Below, piece by piece: positions 1 through 8,858 of a DNA stretch of 64,000 nucleotides. The position numbers and the translations under genes are program-made. The stretch covers positions 271-64,270 of the forward strand of contig JAPPMO010000037.1 of NCBI GenBank assembly GCA_028873975.1. Direction: 5' to 3'. The notes beneath the pieces are model-generated. The model had not been told where the DNA came from, searched no databases, and saw only the letters and a list, made by a program, of their open reading frames with translations. The first letter of the stretch is position 1. Every line of letters begins with the position of its first letter. Source of the DNA: Chloroflexota bacterium (GTDB taxonomy: Bacteria > Chloroflexota > Anaerolineae > Aggregatilineales > Phototrophicaceae).

Positions 1-484
1 CCGGAGCCGTTCGGCTCGCGCGGATCTGACGCTCTGCACTTGTCGCTGTCTCCGCAATCTTGTCAGCCGCCGTCGGGCTTGGAACATCCGTCGTGGTAGA
101 AGTAGCCGTTGCCGTCGCCGTCCGCCTTACCGGAGCCGTTCGGCTCGCGCGGATCTGACGCTCTGCACTTGTCGCTGTCTCCGCGATTCTTTCAGTCGCC
201 GTCGGGCTTGGAACATCCATCGTGGTAGAAGTAGAAGTAGAAGTAGAAGTAGCCGTTGCCGTCCGTTTCACCAGAGCCGTTCTGCTCATACGGATCTGAC
301 GCTCTGCGCTCGCGTCTGTCTCCGCGATCTTGTCAGTCGCCGTCGGGGCTGGAATATCCGTCGTGGTAGCCGTTGCCGTCCGCCTCACTAAAGCCGTTCG
401 GCTGGCGCGGATCTGACGCTCTGCGCTTGTCGCTGTCTCCGCGATCTCGTCAGTGACTGTCGGGCTTGGAACATCCGTCGCCTG
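1..484 (-). repeat. In-gene tandem repeats, about 117-141 bp units, at least four copies
   Basis: The motif CGGATCTGACGCTCTGC recurs at about 21, 150, 291 and 408 on the plus strand, giving spacings of 129, 141 and 117 bp, all multiples of 3 (43, 47 and 39 codons). On the minus strand each unit reads roughly TDVPSPTATDKIAET then SAERQIRASRTAxVRRTATA. The extra length in two units comes from added Thr/Ser dipeptides, including a TSTSTSTS run encoded by a TCTACT microsatellite near 229-252. The array continues beyond the left edge. Confidence 0.85.
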
Positions 485-1150
485 CGGTTTAACAACCGGC
501 GTCCGTCTGATAGGCGACGCAGTGCCAGTGATCACGGCGGGCGCTGGCGCGCCGGGCGTTTCAAGTGGCGTTAGTTCGACGTCCAGAACTTCTTCCGTCG
601 GTTCGATGCTGGCAGCCGGGGGAGTCCTGGCAGGTGTATCACGTTTGTCGGGAACAACAGAAGCTGTTTCGATGGCTGTGGCAGTAACGCGATCAACCTC
701 TTTTGTCAGCCCTATGGGCTCTTCTTGAGTAGAGGTCTTGGCAAGCGCCGTTCGCTTTTCAGCCGTTGACGGCGGAGGAAAGTCGACAGGTCTTTCTTTA
801 CTTGCTTCTTCTGTCGCAGGGGGCTTGGGGCTGGCGCTTGCGGTGGCGGTGGCGGTGGCGGACGCGGCTGGGCTCGCAAACATGGCTTCTGTGGCAGGTG
901 GCAGGTCAGTCGCGCTCGGCGTCATTGTTATGGTTGCTGCGGTTTCGGCGCTTGTCGCTTCTGGCGATAAGAAAGCGCTTGTTTCGGCAATAGTTGTCGG
1001 GGATGGAAGCGCTGTTGGCGTCTGCGTGGAGCTTGGCGGGGCTACGCCGCGCGTAGCGGTCGAAAGTATGATGGCGAAGGCCAATGCGAACAAGAGAGCC
1101 GCCAATACCAAAAGCGCGACAACAAGCTCATTGCCAATGTTGCGTTGCAT
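1..1150 (-). CDS. Thr/Pro-rich tandem-repeat membrane-anchored protein (3' end off window)
   Basis: Unrecognised. Reading the minus strand from the ATG at 1150, the frame stays open for 383 codons to base 1, so the stop lies outside the window. Residues 1-35 hold a short polar start (MQRNIGNE) and a hydrophobic segment (LVVALLVLAALLFALAFAII), a signal anchor. The rest is low-complexity Thr/Ser/Pro/Ala-rich, then carries tandem repeats of 39-47 residues centred on SAERQIRxSRTA. The start lies 3 nt after the stop of the kinase-like gene, in the same frame, with GGGGA inside that gene's end as SD, so the two are probably cotranscribed and translationally coupled. A surface-exposed stalk or O-glycosylated wall protein is a guess. 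Unbroken codon structure over 1150 bp supports coding. Confidence 0.72.
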   Translation of the reverse strand, partial: MQRNIGNELVVALLVLAALLFALAFAIILSTATRGVAPPSSTQTPTALPSPTTIAETSAFLSPEATSAETAATITMTPSATDLPPATEAMFASPAASATATATASASPKPPATEEASKERPVDFPPPSTAEKRTALAKTSTQEEPIGLTKEVDRVTATAIETASVVPDKRDTPARTPPAASIEPTEEVLDVELTPLETPGAPAPAVITGTASPIRRTPVVKPQATDVPSPTVTDEIAETATSAERQIRASRTALVRRTATATTTDIPAPTATDKIAETDASAERQIRMSRTALVKRTATATSTSTSTSTTMDVPSPTATERIAETATSAERQIRASRTAPVRRTATATATSTTTDVPSPTAADKIAETATSAERQIRASRTAP

Positions 1151-1153
1151 GGC

Positions 1154-4100
1154 TTATTCCCCGACTGATGGCATCAGTCGCGTCGGCAAATCGAGGTGAA
1201 AGACGCTGCCTTCGCCCGCCTTGCTGTCGATCCATAGATCGCCAGCATGCGCGCGGGCAAACGCTCTGGCAACTGTCATACCAACACCGGTATCACTGAG
1301 TCCTTCAATCTTGGGGTTTTCGTGCAGATATTTGCGGGCGAAGACACGAGGAAGATCCTTCGGCGGGATCCCGCCGCCTGTATCTTCAACGCTGATGCGA
1401 ATTGCTTCAACAGGCTGTTCATTGGCTGGGGATGGCGTCGACGCCAAGGCCGCGGTAACGAGTAAAGGCGCTCCTTCGTCAGACACGTCACAGGCATTCT
1501 GTAGCAGATGACGCAGAACCTGCTTTATATAATTGGAATCAGCCGTGATCTTCGGGAGCCCATCGTCCACAGACAACTCTAGCGCCAGTTGCTTTTGGCG
1601 TATATCCCCCGAAAGCGAAGTGATTGTCTCGTCCAGCAAGTCCACAATGTCAATTTCCGCATACGACAAGGCAAAACTCTCTTGTTCATCGTGACCGAGT
1701 CGCATTAGGTCTGCCAGCAATGCTGTGAGCCGCTCCAGATTACCTGAGACGCGCTGCAAGACCTTGAGCTGAGCCGCGCCAAGAATGCCTATCGACTCCT
1801 TCAAGAGAATATCCGTGCAGTCCGATATTGCGGTTACGGGAGCCTGCATCTCCCGAACCAGCTCAAGCGTCTGCTCCACCTGGACAAGTTGGCTGGCCGC
1901 AATCGCCTCTTCGCTCGTGTCAGCCCGCTCCGTTTGGCTCAGGTTAGCAGCCGCCAGCGCAGTTTTCGCGTCGCCAAGCTCCAGCGCTAGCCTCTCTCGC
2001 TGTTCGTTCAGCGTGGAAACTGTGTCCTGCAGTTCTTGCAGCCGCGCCCACAGCCGGGGCTCGCCCGATGCCTCTGTAGCGGCCAGCCTTGCGGTCAATT
2101 GATCGCGGATGCGCAAGAGATTTTCTCTTTCGCCGGACAACTCAGCGATATTGCGCTCCAAATCACTTCGCTTCTCCCCGCCGATCTCTAGTTGCCTCTG
2201 CAAGTCCCGAATTTGGTCTTGTAGAGCGCGATTATCCTTATCCCGAGATTCAAAGCGATCCAAGAGATCTTGGTAATCTCGCCGCATCTCCTCACGCAGG
2301 TTCATAAGTGATTCATGATCGGCGCTCAAGCGCTTGAGTTGATTTCGCAGTTCATCCGTTCTGCCACCATTGTCGTCGACAAGCTTGGCTTGTTCCCGGG
2401 CAAGGGTCTCACGCTCAAGCTGGACCGCAGCAGCCTGTCGCTTTGACGCCGTTCGCTCGGCATAGAGTTGGATGAGCGCTTGTGTCATACTGGTTATCTC
2501 TGCTTCTATGCCCAGCATTCGCAGTTTTGTCTCAATAGCGGTAAGACGCCGCTGCAATTGCTCGCGCTCCAATTCCAGTTGACGAAGCTCGCCAGATAGC
2601 GGCGCCAGTATCGCTGGCGGATCAATCGAGCCGCCAGCCTCGTTTTGGGCGCGCAGCCTGTTGATAAGATCCCGCAGTCGGACGCTTGTATTCAATAACA
2701 AATTATGGGCCTTGCGCGCGTATTCATGGATCACTTGCGCCAGGGCATCGTCGCTCTCGGCAGTGCAAATCTGCAATACGGTCTCGGCCTCCAAGACCTG
2801 TTTGGATTGCGCGTCGCATTGCTCCATTAGTTGGGCTTGCTCATGAAACACTTGCGATACAGCATGGCTCTCGTCGCTATCGCTGACTGCCTTCAACAGT
2901 GTGATCCGCTCGTCATGCAACTGCGCGCGCAAGTCGGCAATTTGGGGGCGCAGCCTGGCTATCTGGCCTGTGTTTTCTTCCAGGCTTGCTTCCAGTCCAC
3001 GACGCGCCTTTTCGCGCGTCTCTCTGCTTTCATCCTGCGCGGCGATTGGGTCGAGTATGGACTTTATGGCTTGCTCTTCCGCCAAAAACGCCGCCGCCTC
3101 GGCGTCAAAACTCCATGCCAGGATATAACCCGCCATTTGACCTATATCGTCCAAAAGCGCTCGCTGCTCACGCGAAAACTCGCCTTGCCGATATGGCATC
3201 GCGGCCAGCAACACTGCCAGGACGTCGTCTTCAAAGGATATCGGCTGAACATAAACCGTCCCAATGGCGTCGATCTTCAGAGCACGGAACAAGGCTTCAA
3301 CTTCCTGTTTCTGTTGATCGGCAGCCAGAGATCGCTGTTCGCGCCGCAGCCTTGCATCAAGTATTGTCGGCTGACTTTCCAGGCTTAATGACATGCCGTC
3401 CAGGCTTTGGCCATTCACATTGTCTTGGCCCGCGATGACATTGGCGTATACTTCGTCTGCCATCCGCAGTAAGAGACAGACTTCAGCATCTAGCAATTCA
3501 AGCGCGGTTGCGACGACCTGTTGCGGGATTCCAGATTCTTCGCGCCGGTCCATCATCATGCCCAAAGCCCGCAACAGTTGACTATTTTGAAGGGTCGCTT
3601 CGACCGGCCGCGTTGGTCTGACAAGCTCGTCGCTTGTATGCGCCGCTATTTCCTGCTCGCGCGGGACAAGGCTTTCATCTTCTATCCGCCCTTCACTACT
3701 TGGCGCTGCAACTTCAGCCAGGCGACGATCCAGCGATGCGACAATAAGCCGATGGATAATTACAGGCGCCAGGGCAAACGCGGCCAGATACGCCCAACGG
3801 GCGCTGCCTAGGTAACTGCCTGACAACTCGGAATCCGCAAACTGCCAGCTATCCCAGCCGTTGCCCAGGACAATTAGAATAAAGAAGAGACATTTTAAGG
3901 GCGCGTCGGCGATTCGACTGAAACTGAATGCAACACCCAAAAAACCTGCTAATCCGATGCCCATGGGCAACATGGACCATAAGGGCGCCAATTCGCTCCT
4001 ATTGAACATGGCGCCCGTCTCAAACTCGCTGAACCACTCGCCGGCAGTGTACAGGTAAAGGAGGAGGACCAGGACGACAGCTCCGCTCAACCAAAGGTTG

Positions 4101-4444
4101 GCGCGCCTGCTCCGCCGCGCGTTGTCCCCGCTCAGGAAAGCCCAGGTCATGAACAGGAGCGAGAGCGACATGCCCAACCTCTCCAGTGGCGGCATGAGCA
4201 TTGACGCTTCAACGGACGACAGTAGCGAGAATAAAGCAGCCGCCATCAGAGCCAGCCAGATGCTTAGCAAAGCAATCGCTGCCGGGACATATCGATATGT
4301 CGTTCCTTCAGCCTCGAAGCGAGAACGCAAAGCAAAGGCGAGGAATAGAGTGGCTTGACTCAACCCGAATACAAGCAGAAAAAAAATCAGGTCGCCAGGC
4401 GATTCAATTAACAGGTCAAGAAAATCGAGTGGAATCTGCGGCAA
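1154..4444 (-). CDS. Large membrane sensor histidine-kinase-like protein lacking the H-box histidine
   Basis: 1096 residues. The N-terminal ~230 residues hold about seven hydrophobic segments (7TM sensor type), followed by a GAF-like region (about 290-440), a long Glu/Gln/Arg-rich coiled coil (about 450-840), a HisKA-like helix pair and a HATPase_c domain. The ATPase has an N-box (LLQNACD), a G1 box (DTGGGIP) and a G2 box (DTGVGM). The H-box position reads REMQAPVTAI where the family has HELRTPLTAI; the residue is Arg864 (codon CGG at 1855-1853), so the usual phospho-accepting His is absent. No response regulator is adjacent. It may be a pseudokinase or ATP-dependent scaffold, or it may act on another residue. 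The downstream repeat protein starts 3 nt after its stop. Confidence 0.88.
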   Translation of the reverse strand: MPQIPLDFLDLLIESPGDLIFFLLVFGLSQATLFLAFALRSRFEAEGTTYRYVPAAIALLSIWLALMAAALFSLLSSVEASMLMPPLERLGMSLSLLFMTWAFLSGDNARRSRRANLWLSGAVVLVLLLYLYTAGEWFSEFETGAMFNRSELAPLWSMLPMGIGLAGFLGVAFSFSRIADAPLKCLFFILIVLGNGWDSWQFADSELSGSYLGSARWAYLAAFALAPVIIHRLIVASLDRRLAEVAAPSSEGRIEDESLVPREQEIAAHTSDELVRPTRPVEATLQNSQLLRALGMMMDRREESGIPQQVVATALELLDAEVCLLLRMADEVYANVIAGQDNVNGQSLDGMSLSLESQPTILDARLRREQRSLAADQQKQEVEALFRALKIDAIGTVYVQPISFEDDVLAVLLAAMPYRQGEFSREQRALLDDIGQMAGYILAWSFDAEAAAFLAEEQAIKSILDPIAAQDESRETREKARRGLEASLEENTGQIARLRPQIADLRAQLHDERITLLKAVSDSDESHAVSQVFHEQAQLMEQCDAQSKQVLEAETVLQICTAESDDALAQVIHEYARKAHNLLLNTSVRLRDLINRLRAQNEAGGSIDPPAILAPLSGELRQLELEREQLQRRLTAIETKLRMLGIEAEITSMTQALIQLYAERTASKRQAAAVQLERETLAREQAKLVDDNGGRTDELRNQLKRLSADHESLMNLREEMRRDYQDLLDRFESRDKDNRALQDQIRDLQRQLEIGGEKRSDLERNIAELSGERENLLRIRDQLTARLAATEASGEPRLWARLQELQDTVSTLNEQRERLALELGDAKTALAAANLSQTERADTSEEAIAASQLVQVEQTLELVREMQAPVTAISDCTDILLKESIGILGAAQLKVLQRVSGNLERLTALLADLMRLGHDEQESFALSYAEIDIVDLLDETITSLSGDIRQKQLALELSVDDGLPKITADSNYIKQVLRHLLQNACDVSDEGAPLLVTAALASTPSPANEQPVEAIRISVEDTGGGIPPKDLPRVFARKYLHENPKIEGLSDTGVGMTVARAFARAHAGDLWIDSKAGEGSVFHLDLPTRLMPSVGE

Positions 4445-4884
4445 CTGGCACCATCCAAACGCGCTAAGAATTTCGCGACAATGTCACATGTTCTTTCGGC
4501 AAGGGAATACACGCAACCGCGCGCACAATACCCCCATTTGTATGCGCTTGGCGGCGCTTCATTTGACTAACCAGTATAGCACAAGGCGTATAAGCGGCAT
4601 GGACTTGGCGCTGTCAAAACCGCTCTGGAATGACGCCCTCCAGCGCGTCTTTTTTTGGCAAACCTCCATGCGGCTATGAGCGCAGCGGCTCTTCTCGCCA
4701 CCGCCCTGCGGCTGCATTGCCTGCTCTTCTTTGCAGATAAACGGTTAAATTTCGTTATCCTCGGCGCCCTCGGTGGTTAAGAAAAATCTGCCGCGACTGC
4801 ACTGGAACTGCCATGTTTGCTGTTGACGATATACCTGCGCCCCGCTAGACTCGTCCTGCATCCAGTCCTACGAGATCTAGTTCC
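4445..4884. other. Intergenic, 440 bp, with a degenerate dispersed repeat
   Basis: No convincing gene; the small ORFs here do not resemble proteins. Around 4755-4800 there is a copy of the GGTGGTTAAGAAAAATCTGC-type repeat that recurs at about 40826. This stretch separates the divergent kinase-like gene and the Nudix gene, so it should hold promoters for both, but I see no clear -35/-10 pair. Confidence 0.5.
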
Positions 4885-5367
4885 GTGTCCCGTCAAATCG
4901 CGACCTTGATCCGCCGATTTCCCGCTTTGATTCGCCTCCCCTTTCTGATATTTCGCAGACTGCAATCTCGATACACGGTCGGGGTAGCCGGCGTTGTGCT
5001 TAATGAGGAGGGCCGAGTGTTGATTGTGGAACATGCCTACCACCCTCGATATCCTTGGGGGCTGCCGGGCGGCTGGATTGGTGAAGATGAAGATCCGGCG
5101 GAGGCAATCTTGCGCGAACTCCGCGAGGAACTCCAACTCGCTGCCGAAGTTACCAGGGTCCTGCATACTTCGAAGCCGTTCAGAAACCATATTGATATGT
5201 CTTTTCTATGCAATTCACTCAGCCCCATCGGCAAGCTAAGCATGGAATTGCTCGACTTTTGCTGGGCTGATCCTGACAATTTGCCAGATCTTCACGAGTT
5301 TCACTGTCAATCTATCAAGATAGCTGTCGATTGCGGCAGGCGAGGGGACAAATGGGAGCGCAACTGA
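4885..5367 (+). CDS. Nudix hydrolase
   Basis: 160 residues from a GTG start. It carries the Nudix box GWIGEDEDPAEAILRELREE (about residues 61-82), matching G-x5-E-x7-R-E-U-x-E-E; the last glycine of the signature is replaced by Gln. The family hydrolyses nucleoside diphosphates linked to another moiety, using Mg2+ held by the REEL glutamates. The substrate cannot be read from sequence. A basic N-terminus (SRQIATLIRRF) precedes the first strand. The 3' end overlaps the next gene by 16 nt, so the two are likely cotranscribed. Confidence 0.88.
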   Translation: MSRQIATLIRRFPALIRLPFLIFRRLQSRYTVGVAGVVLNEEGRVLIVEHAYHPRYPWGLPGGWIGEDEDPAEAILRELREELQLAAEVTRVLHTSKPFRNHIDMSFLCNSLSPIGKLSMELLDFCWADPDNLPDLHEFHCQSIKIAVDCGRRGDKWERN

Positions 5368-6986
5368 CCTCCCGTCGTCGCCAGGGCAGGTTGTCGCTTC
5401 TATTTTCATTTTCTCTGTTGTTGCTCCTCGCTGCCAGCGCCATTCTCGTCTACGAACTTGTGGCATTCAGTCGGCGCGAAGCGCTTTTGCCATCCGGGAT
5501 CATTGTTGCCGGAGTAAACGTCAGCGGCTTGAGCGGTCGTGATGCGGTCTCCCGTTGGGAAAGCGCCTACGCGGAGCCCTTGGTGCTGCTTTACCCGGAT
5601 GCCCTTGGCGGACAGCCACATCCGATTCGTTTGCACCCTGACCAAATCGGCTGGAGAATAAGCAGTGAACCTATGCTCGCTGACGCTTTGGCATCGGGCG
5701 AGACCGACGGCGGCTTCTGGCGGCGCTTTCTGGACTACCTGCTGGGCAACGAATTAATCGTCTCTCGAGAGATTGCCCTCGTTGCCGATTATCAGAGTTA
5801 CGCCCTGGAGGCCTTCCTGCAAGACCTCGCTCTGCGCTATGACAATCCATCCGGCTCGCCGGCATACGACTTGCAAACATTGACCGTCTATGCGGGCGAA
5901 AGCGGTTACGCCCTCAATATCGCCGCTGCGATGGATGTCATTGACAGTTCTTTACGTTCCGCAAAGTCTCGCACGGTGGGTTTGATGGTTAATGCGATAG
6001 ACAGCGAGGCGCCCTCATTGGACACGTTACGTGAATTGATCATTGATTACCTGGATGATCTTGGGTTCATTTTCGATGGCCAAAGGACAGTAGCCTCTAT
6101 CTTCATACTTGACCTGATCAGCGGCGAAGAACTGAACATTCTCGGTGACGTCGCATATTCCGCAGCCAGCACCATCAAGCTGCCGATCATGATTGATTAC
6201 TTCCGCGCCCGCGCAGACAGGCCATCACCGGATGAAGCCTGGCTGCTGGCCAATTCACTCTTGTGCAGCAACAACGCATCGTCAAATCTGCTGATGGAAA
6301 TCAATGGCGGCGGGGATATATTTGCGGGCATTCAGAGCGTCACCGGCGCCCTGCAAAGGGTCGGCGCCGTCAATTCCTTCATTACGGCGCCGTTCTATCT
6401 CGGCGTGGAAGGTCAACGTCTTGGTTCGATCCAAGCGCCGGAGACAGCGCCAAACCAGACTTACGTTACCGGCGCGGACCCATTTAATCAGACAACTGCC
6501 GAGGACATGGCCACGCTATTCAATCTGCTTTACGATTGCGCGGAGTTTGACTCGGGCTTGGCCACTGCGTTTTCGGAGGGGCAGATCACCCGGCAAGAAT
6601 GCCGCCAAATGCTGGAACTGACCAGCGCCAATGATCTTGAACGCTTGCTGCAAGCCGGCATTCCGCAGGGTGTGCGCATCTCACATAAGAATGGCTGGAT
6701 ATTCGACACCGTTGGCGACGCAGGTATCGTTTATTCGCCCAACGGCCGACACTATGTCATTTCAGTGTATCTCTGGGAAGAAACAGAATTCCAGGATTAT
6801 GAAAAACTCTGGCCGCTCGTTGAAGAGATCTCGCGCGCCGCGTGGAATTTCTTCAATCCGGGAAATGCCCTGCTCGTTCCTCGCGCCAATCTGCCCGCCA
6901 CTGCACAGGAGTGTGAAGGGAACTATCTGCCGCCGGGGCCGGAATATGTCAACCTTGATGACATCAACAGTTGGAAGCGGAGATAA
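5352..6986 (+). CDS. VanW/YoaR-type N-domain plus beta-lactamase-like serine hydrolase
   Basis: 544 residues from the ATG at 5352, chosen over an in-frame TTG at 5331 because GAGGGG lies 4 nt upstream and the product then begins with a basic stretch and a membrane anchor (LSLLFSFSLLLLLAASAILV). After the anchor is a region like the peptidoglycan-binding domain before VanW domains (GVNVSGLSGRDAVSRWE). The C-terminal half resembles class A beta-lactamases: STIK for SxxK, SNNAS near the SDN position, and HKNG for KTG. A periplasmic or cell-surface role in peptidoglycan or beta-lactam chemistry is likely. It could equally be an esterase or a non-hydrolytic relative. Confidence 0.82.
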   Translation: MGAQLTSRRRQGRLSLLFSFSLLLLLAASAILVYELVAFSRREALLPSGIIVAGVNVSGLSGRDAVSRWESAYAEPLVLLYPDALGGQPHPIRLHPDQIGWRISSEPMLADALASGETDGGFWRRFLDYLLGNELIVSREIALVADYQSYALEAFLQDLALRYDNPSGSPAYDLQTLTVYAGESGYALNIAAAMDVIDSSLRSAKSRTVGLMVNAIDSEAPSLDTLRELIIDYLDDLGFIFDGQRTVASIFILDLISGEELNILGDVAYSAASTIKLPIMIDYFRARADRPSPDEAWLLANSLLCSNNASSNLLMEINGGGDIFAGIQSVTGALQRVGAVNSFITAPFYLGVEGQRLGSIQAPETAPNQTYVTGADPFNQTTAEDMATLFNLLYDCAEFDSGLATAFSEGQITRQECRQMLELTSANDLERLLQAGIPQGVRISHKNGWIFDTVGDAGIVYSPNGRHYVISVYLWEETEFQDYEKLWPLVEEISRAAWNFFNPGNALLVPRANLPATAQECEGNYLPPGPEYVNLDDINSWKRR

Positions 6987-7058
6987 GCCCTTGCGCCTGA
7001 CTTCAAAATCGGCTCCTGCTCTCAACCCCAAGCCGAGCTTTCATCGAAATCCGAAAAT

Positions 7059-7418
7059 CTAAAAGCTGGCAACTGCCGCTTGCGGCGACTCGAAGATTGT
7101 GAAGATCTCATCCAGTTTTGCCGCCTGCAATGACTCAAGAGCCGGGTCGGACGGCTCAGCCAAGCGCATATCGCCGCCAGCCCGACGAACTCGCTTCAGC
7201 CCCGCATTTAGCCCGCGCAAGCCATCGATATCCAGTAGTATGATGCCGGACAAGTCGATCACAAGCGCTAGCATCTCTGCCTCAAGCGCCTCCTCAATCA
7301 CTTGAGACAGCGCCGAGGCAGCTGTGGAATCTAACTCTCCGGCGATTTCGATGACGCCGACCTTGCCGTAGCTGGCCAAATTGACGCTTATCAACCTGTT
7401 TCCACCGATTATCCACAC
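7059..7418 (-). CDS. STAS-domain anti-sigma-factor-antagonist-like protein
   Basis: 119 residues, a single STAS domain (VGVIEIAGELDSTAAS, LALVIDLSGIILLDIDGLRG). In SpoIIAA/RsbV proteins the loop is DSSG and the second Ser is phosphorylated; here it is DIDG, with Asp in that place, resembling a constitutive phospho-mimic. No anti-sigma kinase is adjacent. The start is uncertain: the ATG at 7418 has no obvious SD, while an in-frame TTG at 7394 is preceded by GGTGGA and would put the first beta strand at the N-terminus as usual for the family. Confidence 0.8.
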   Translation of the reverse strand: MWIIGGNRLISVNLASYGKVGVIEIAGELDSTAASALSQVIEEALEAEMLALVIDLSGIILLDIDGLRGLNAGLKRVRRAGGDMRLAEPSDPALESLQAAKLDEIFTIFESPQAAVASF

Positions 7419-7508
7419 ATGCTACAATGATACTTCATTGCCTTCGCTTGGGATATGAACTCGGGAATCGATCAAAGCAGATCATTATGACGGAGACCAC
7501 TAACTGAC

Positions 7509-7790
7509 ATGGACCTGAATTACCTGGCTTTGATATCCGTCCTGGTCACACTGCTTCTTGTCATGATTCAGCGCGCGGAAACGGCGCGTCGGCGACTGGT
7601 GGGCGGATTTGTGATTATCTGCCTGCTGATTATCCGTCACAACGCGTTTATCAAGGGCGACCTGCACGAAGAGACGCTGCTGGCTTTTGTCTTGAGCCTG
7701 ATTCTAAGCAGTCTGTTTTGGTTGCTTGTCGGCAGGTATAACCCGCCCGGCAACAGCGACGAAATCCGCGTCATCGGGATGGACGACTAG
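7509..7790 (+). CDS. Small membrane protein, hypothetical
   Basis: 93 residues, not recognised. It has three hydrophobic stretches (LALISVLVTLLLVMI, GGFVIICLLII, LLAFVLSLILSSLFWLLVG) separated by a basic turn (QRAETARRR) and a polar loop, and a hydrophilic acidic tail ending IGMDD. A GGAG lies about 14 nt upstream, further than ideal. It stands alone between the STAS gene (divergent) and mrp (convergent). Confidence 0.68.
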   Translation: MDLNYLALISVLVTLLLVMIQRAETARRRLVGGFVIICLLIIRHNAFIKGDLHEETLLAFVLSLILSSLFWLLVGRYNPPGNSDEIRVIGMDD

Positions 7791-7805
7791 CCCGGCTGAC
7801 CGATC

Positions 7806-8858
7806 TCAGTCGATAATGTTGATGGGCACGACATCAGCGCCCTGCAACATCGCCAAACTGATGCGCGCGGCAACGCGCTCGGAAAGTTGACGAAAGACTC
7901 TGCCCGACTCCGAATCGAGGTCATGGATCACTACCGGACGCCCAAGATCCCCGCTCTCGCGAACTTCGCTCGCCAGCGGAACGCGCCCCAAAAACGAAAT
8001 CTCGCGCTGATTGGCGAAAGCCTCTCCGCCACCGCTGCCGAAGAACTCGCCGGACATATTCTCAACCACGCCCAAAACCGGCACCTTCAGCTGCTCAAAC
8101 ATGGCGGCTGCCCGCAAAGCATCCGCGACCGCGACCGCCTGTGGCTGCGTCACAATGATGCTGCCTGTCAACGGGAAGGACTGCGCCAGCGAGAGCGGCG
8201 CATCGCCCGTGCCCGGCGGCAGGTCCACGATCATATAGTCCAGCCTGCCCCAGTCCACATCCGTGAAAAACTGACGAATGGCGCTATGCAGCATCGGTCC
8301 GCGCATGATCATCGGCTTGTCCGGCGTGGTCAGGAAACCAGTGCTAATGAGCTTGACGCCATAGACCTCCAGCGGCTGCATTTTGTTGTTGCTGACCTTC
8401 GGTCGACCGCTGCCCAAGCCGAACATCTGCGGAATGTTGGGGTTGAGAATATCGGCATCAATTAATCCCACGCTCGCGCCGGCTTGCGCCAGAGATACGG
8501 CGAGGTTCGTCGCCACGGTGCTTTTTCCAACGCCCCCCTTGCCGCTCGCTATAGCGACAATCGAATTCATCGGCACGTCCAGACGGCCATGGATACGCCG
8601 ATCCGTCGGCACCTGCGCGTCCCATTTGATGCGCAACTCGCTGATCCCTTCGACCACGCCGATCAACGCGGCGTTGCAGCGTTCCACAAAGACGTCTTTC
8701 AAGGGACAAGCGGGAGTTGTCAAGACGATCGTAAACTCCGCGACGCCATTCTCGACGCGCAAGTTCTTCACCATATCGAGCGTTACGATGTCTTGGTTTA
8801 ATTCCGGCTCAATGACTGTGCGCAAAGCGCCCATTACACGATCTTCGACTGATGTCAT
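7806..8858 (-). CDS. mrp: Mrp/NBP35-family Fe-S cluster carrier ATPase
   Basis: 350 residues from the ATG at 8858; the frame extends 36 codons upstream, but the conserved MIP18/DUF59 domain begins right after this ATG and AGG precedes it. Residues 1-90 are the MIP18-like domain with the TPACP motif; then a deviant Walker A P-loop (ASGKGGVGKSTVATNLA) and a ParA-like ATPase (LIDADILNPN, MIVDLPPGTGD). The family assembles or carries Fe-S clusters to apoproteins. The C-terminal CxxC that bridges the cluster in E. coli Mrp is missing: after VVENMS the sequence goes straight to GEFFGSGGGEAFA with no cysteine. It neighbours an Fe-S-rich nuo operon, a plausible client. Confidence 0.93.
   Translation of the reverse strand: MTSVEDRVMGALRTVIEPELNQDIVTLDMVKNLRVENGVAEFTIVLTTPACPLKDVFVERCNAALIGVVEGISELRIKWDAQVPTDRRIHGRLDVPMNSIVAIASGKGGVGKSTVATNLAVSLAQAGASVGLIDADILNPNIPQMFGLGSGRPKVSNNKMQPLEVYGVKLISTGFLTTPDKPMIMRGPMLHSAIRQFFTDVDWGRLDYMIVDLPPGTGDAPLSLAQSFPLTGSIIVTQPQAVAVADALRAAAMFEQLKVPVLGVVENMSGEFFGSGGGEAFANQREISFLGRVPLASEVRESGDLGRPVVIHDLDSESGRVFRQLSERVAARISLAMLQGADVVPINIID

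Noticed and set aside
1..484. Possible CRISPR array from regular repeats
   Set aside because: Unit spacing of 117-141 bp, all multiples of three, no short conserved repeat with unique spacers, and an open coding frame throughout; this is an in-gene tandem repeat.
738..1199. Plus-strand ORFs of 75-153 codons across 453-1299
   Set aside because: They are antisense to the minus-strand repeat protein, whose frame is open for 383 codons and has a signal anchor; their composition (Val/Ala/Ser) is the mirror of a Thr/Ala-rich gene.
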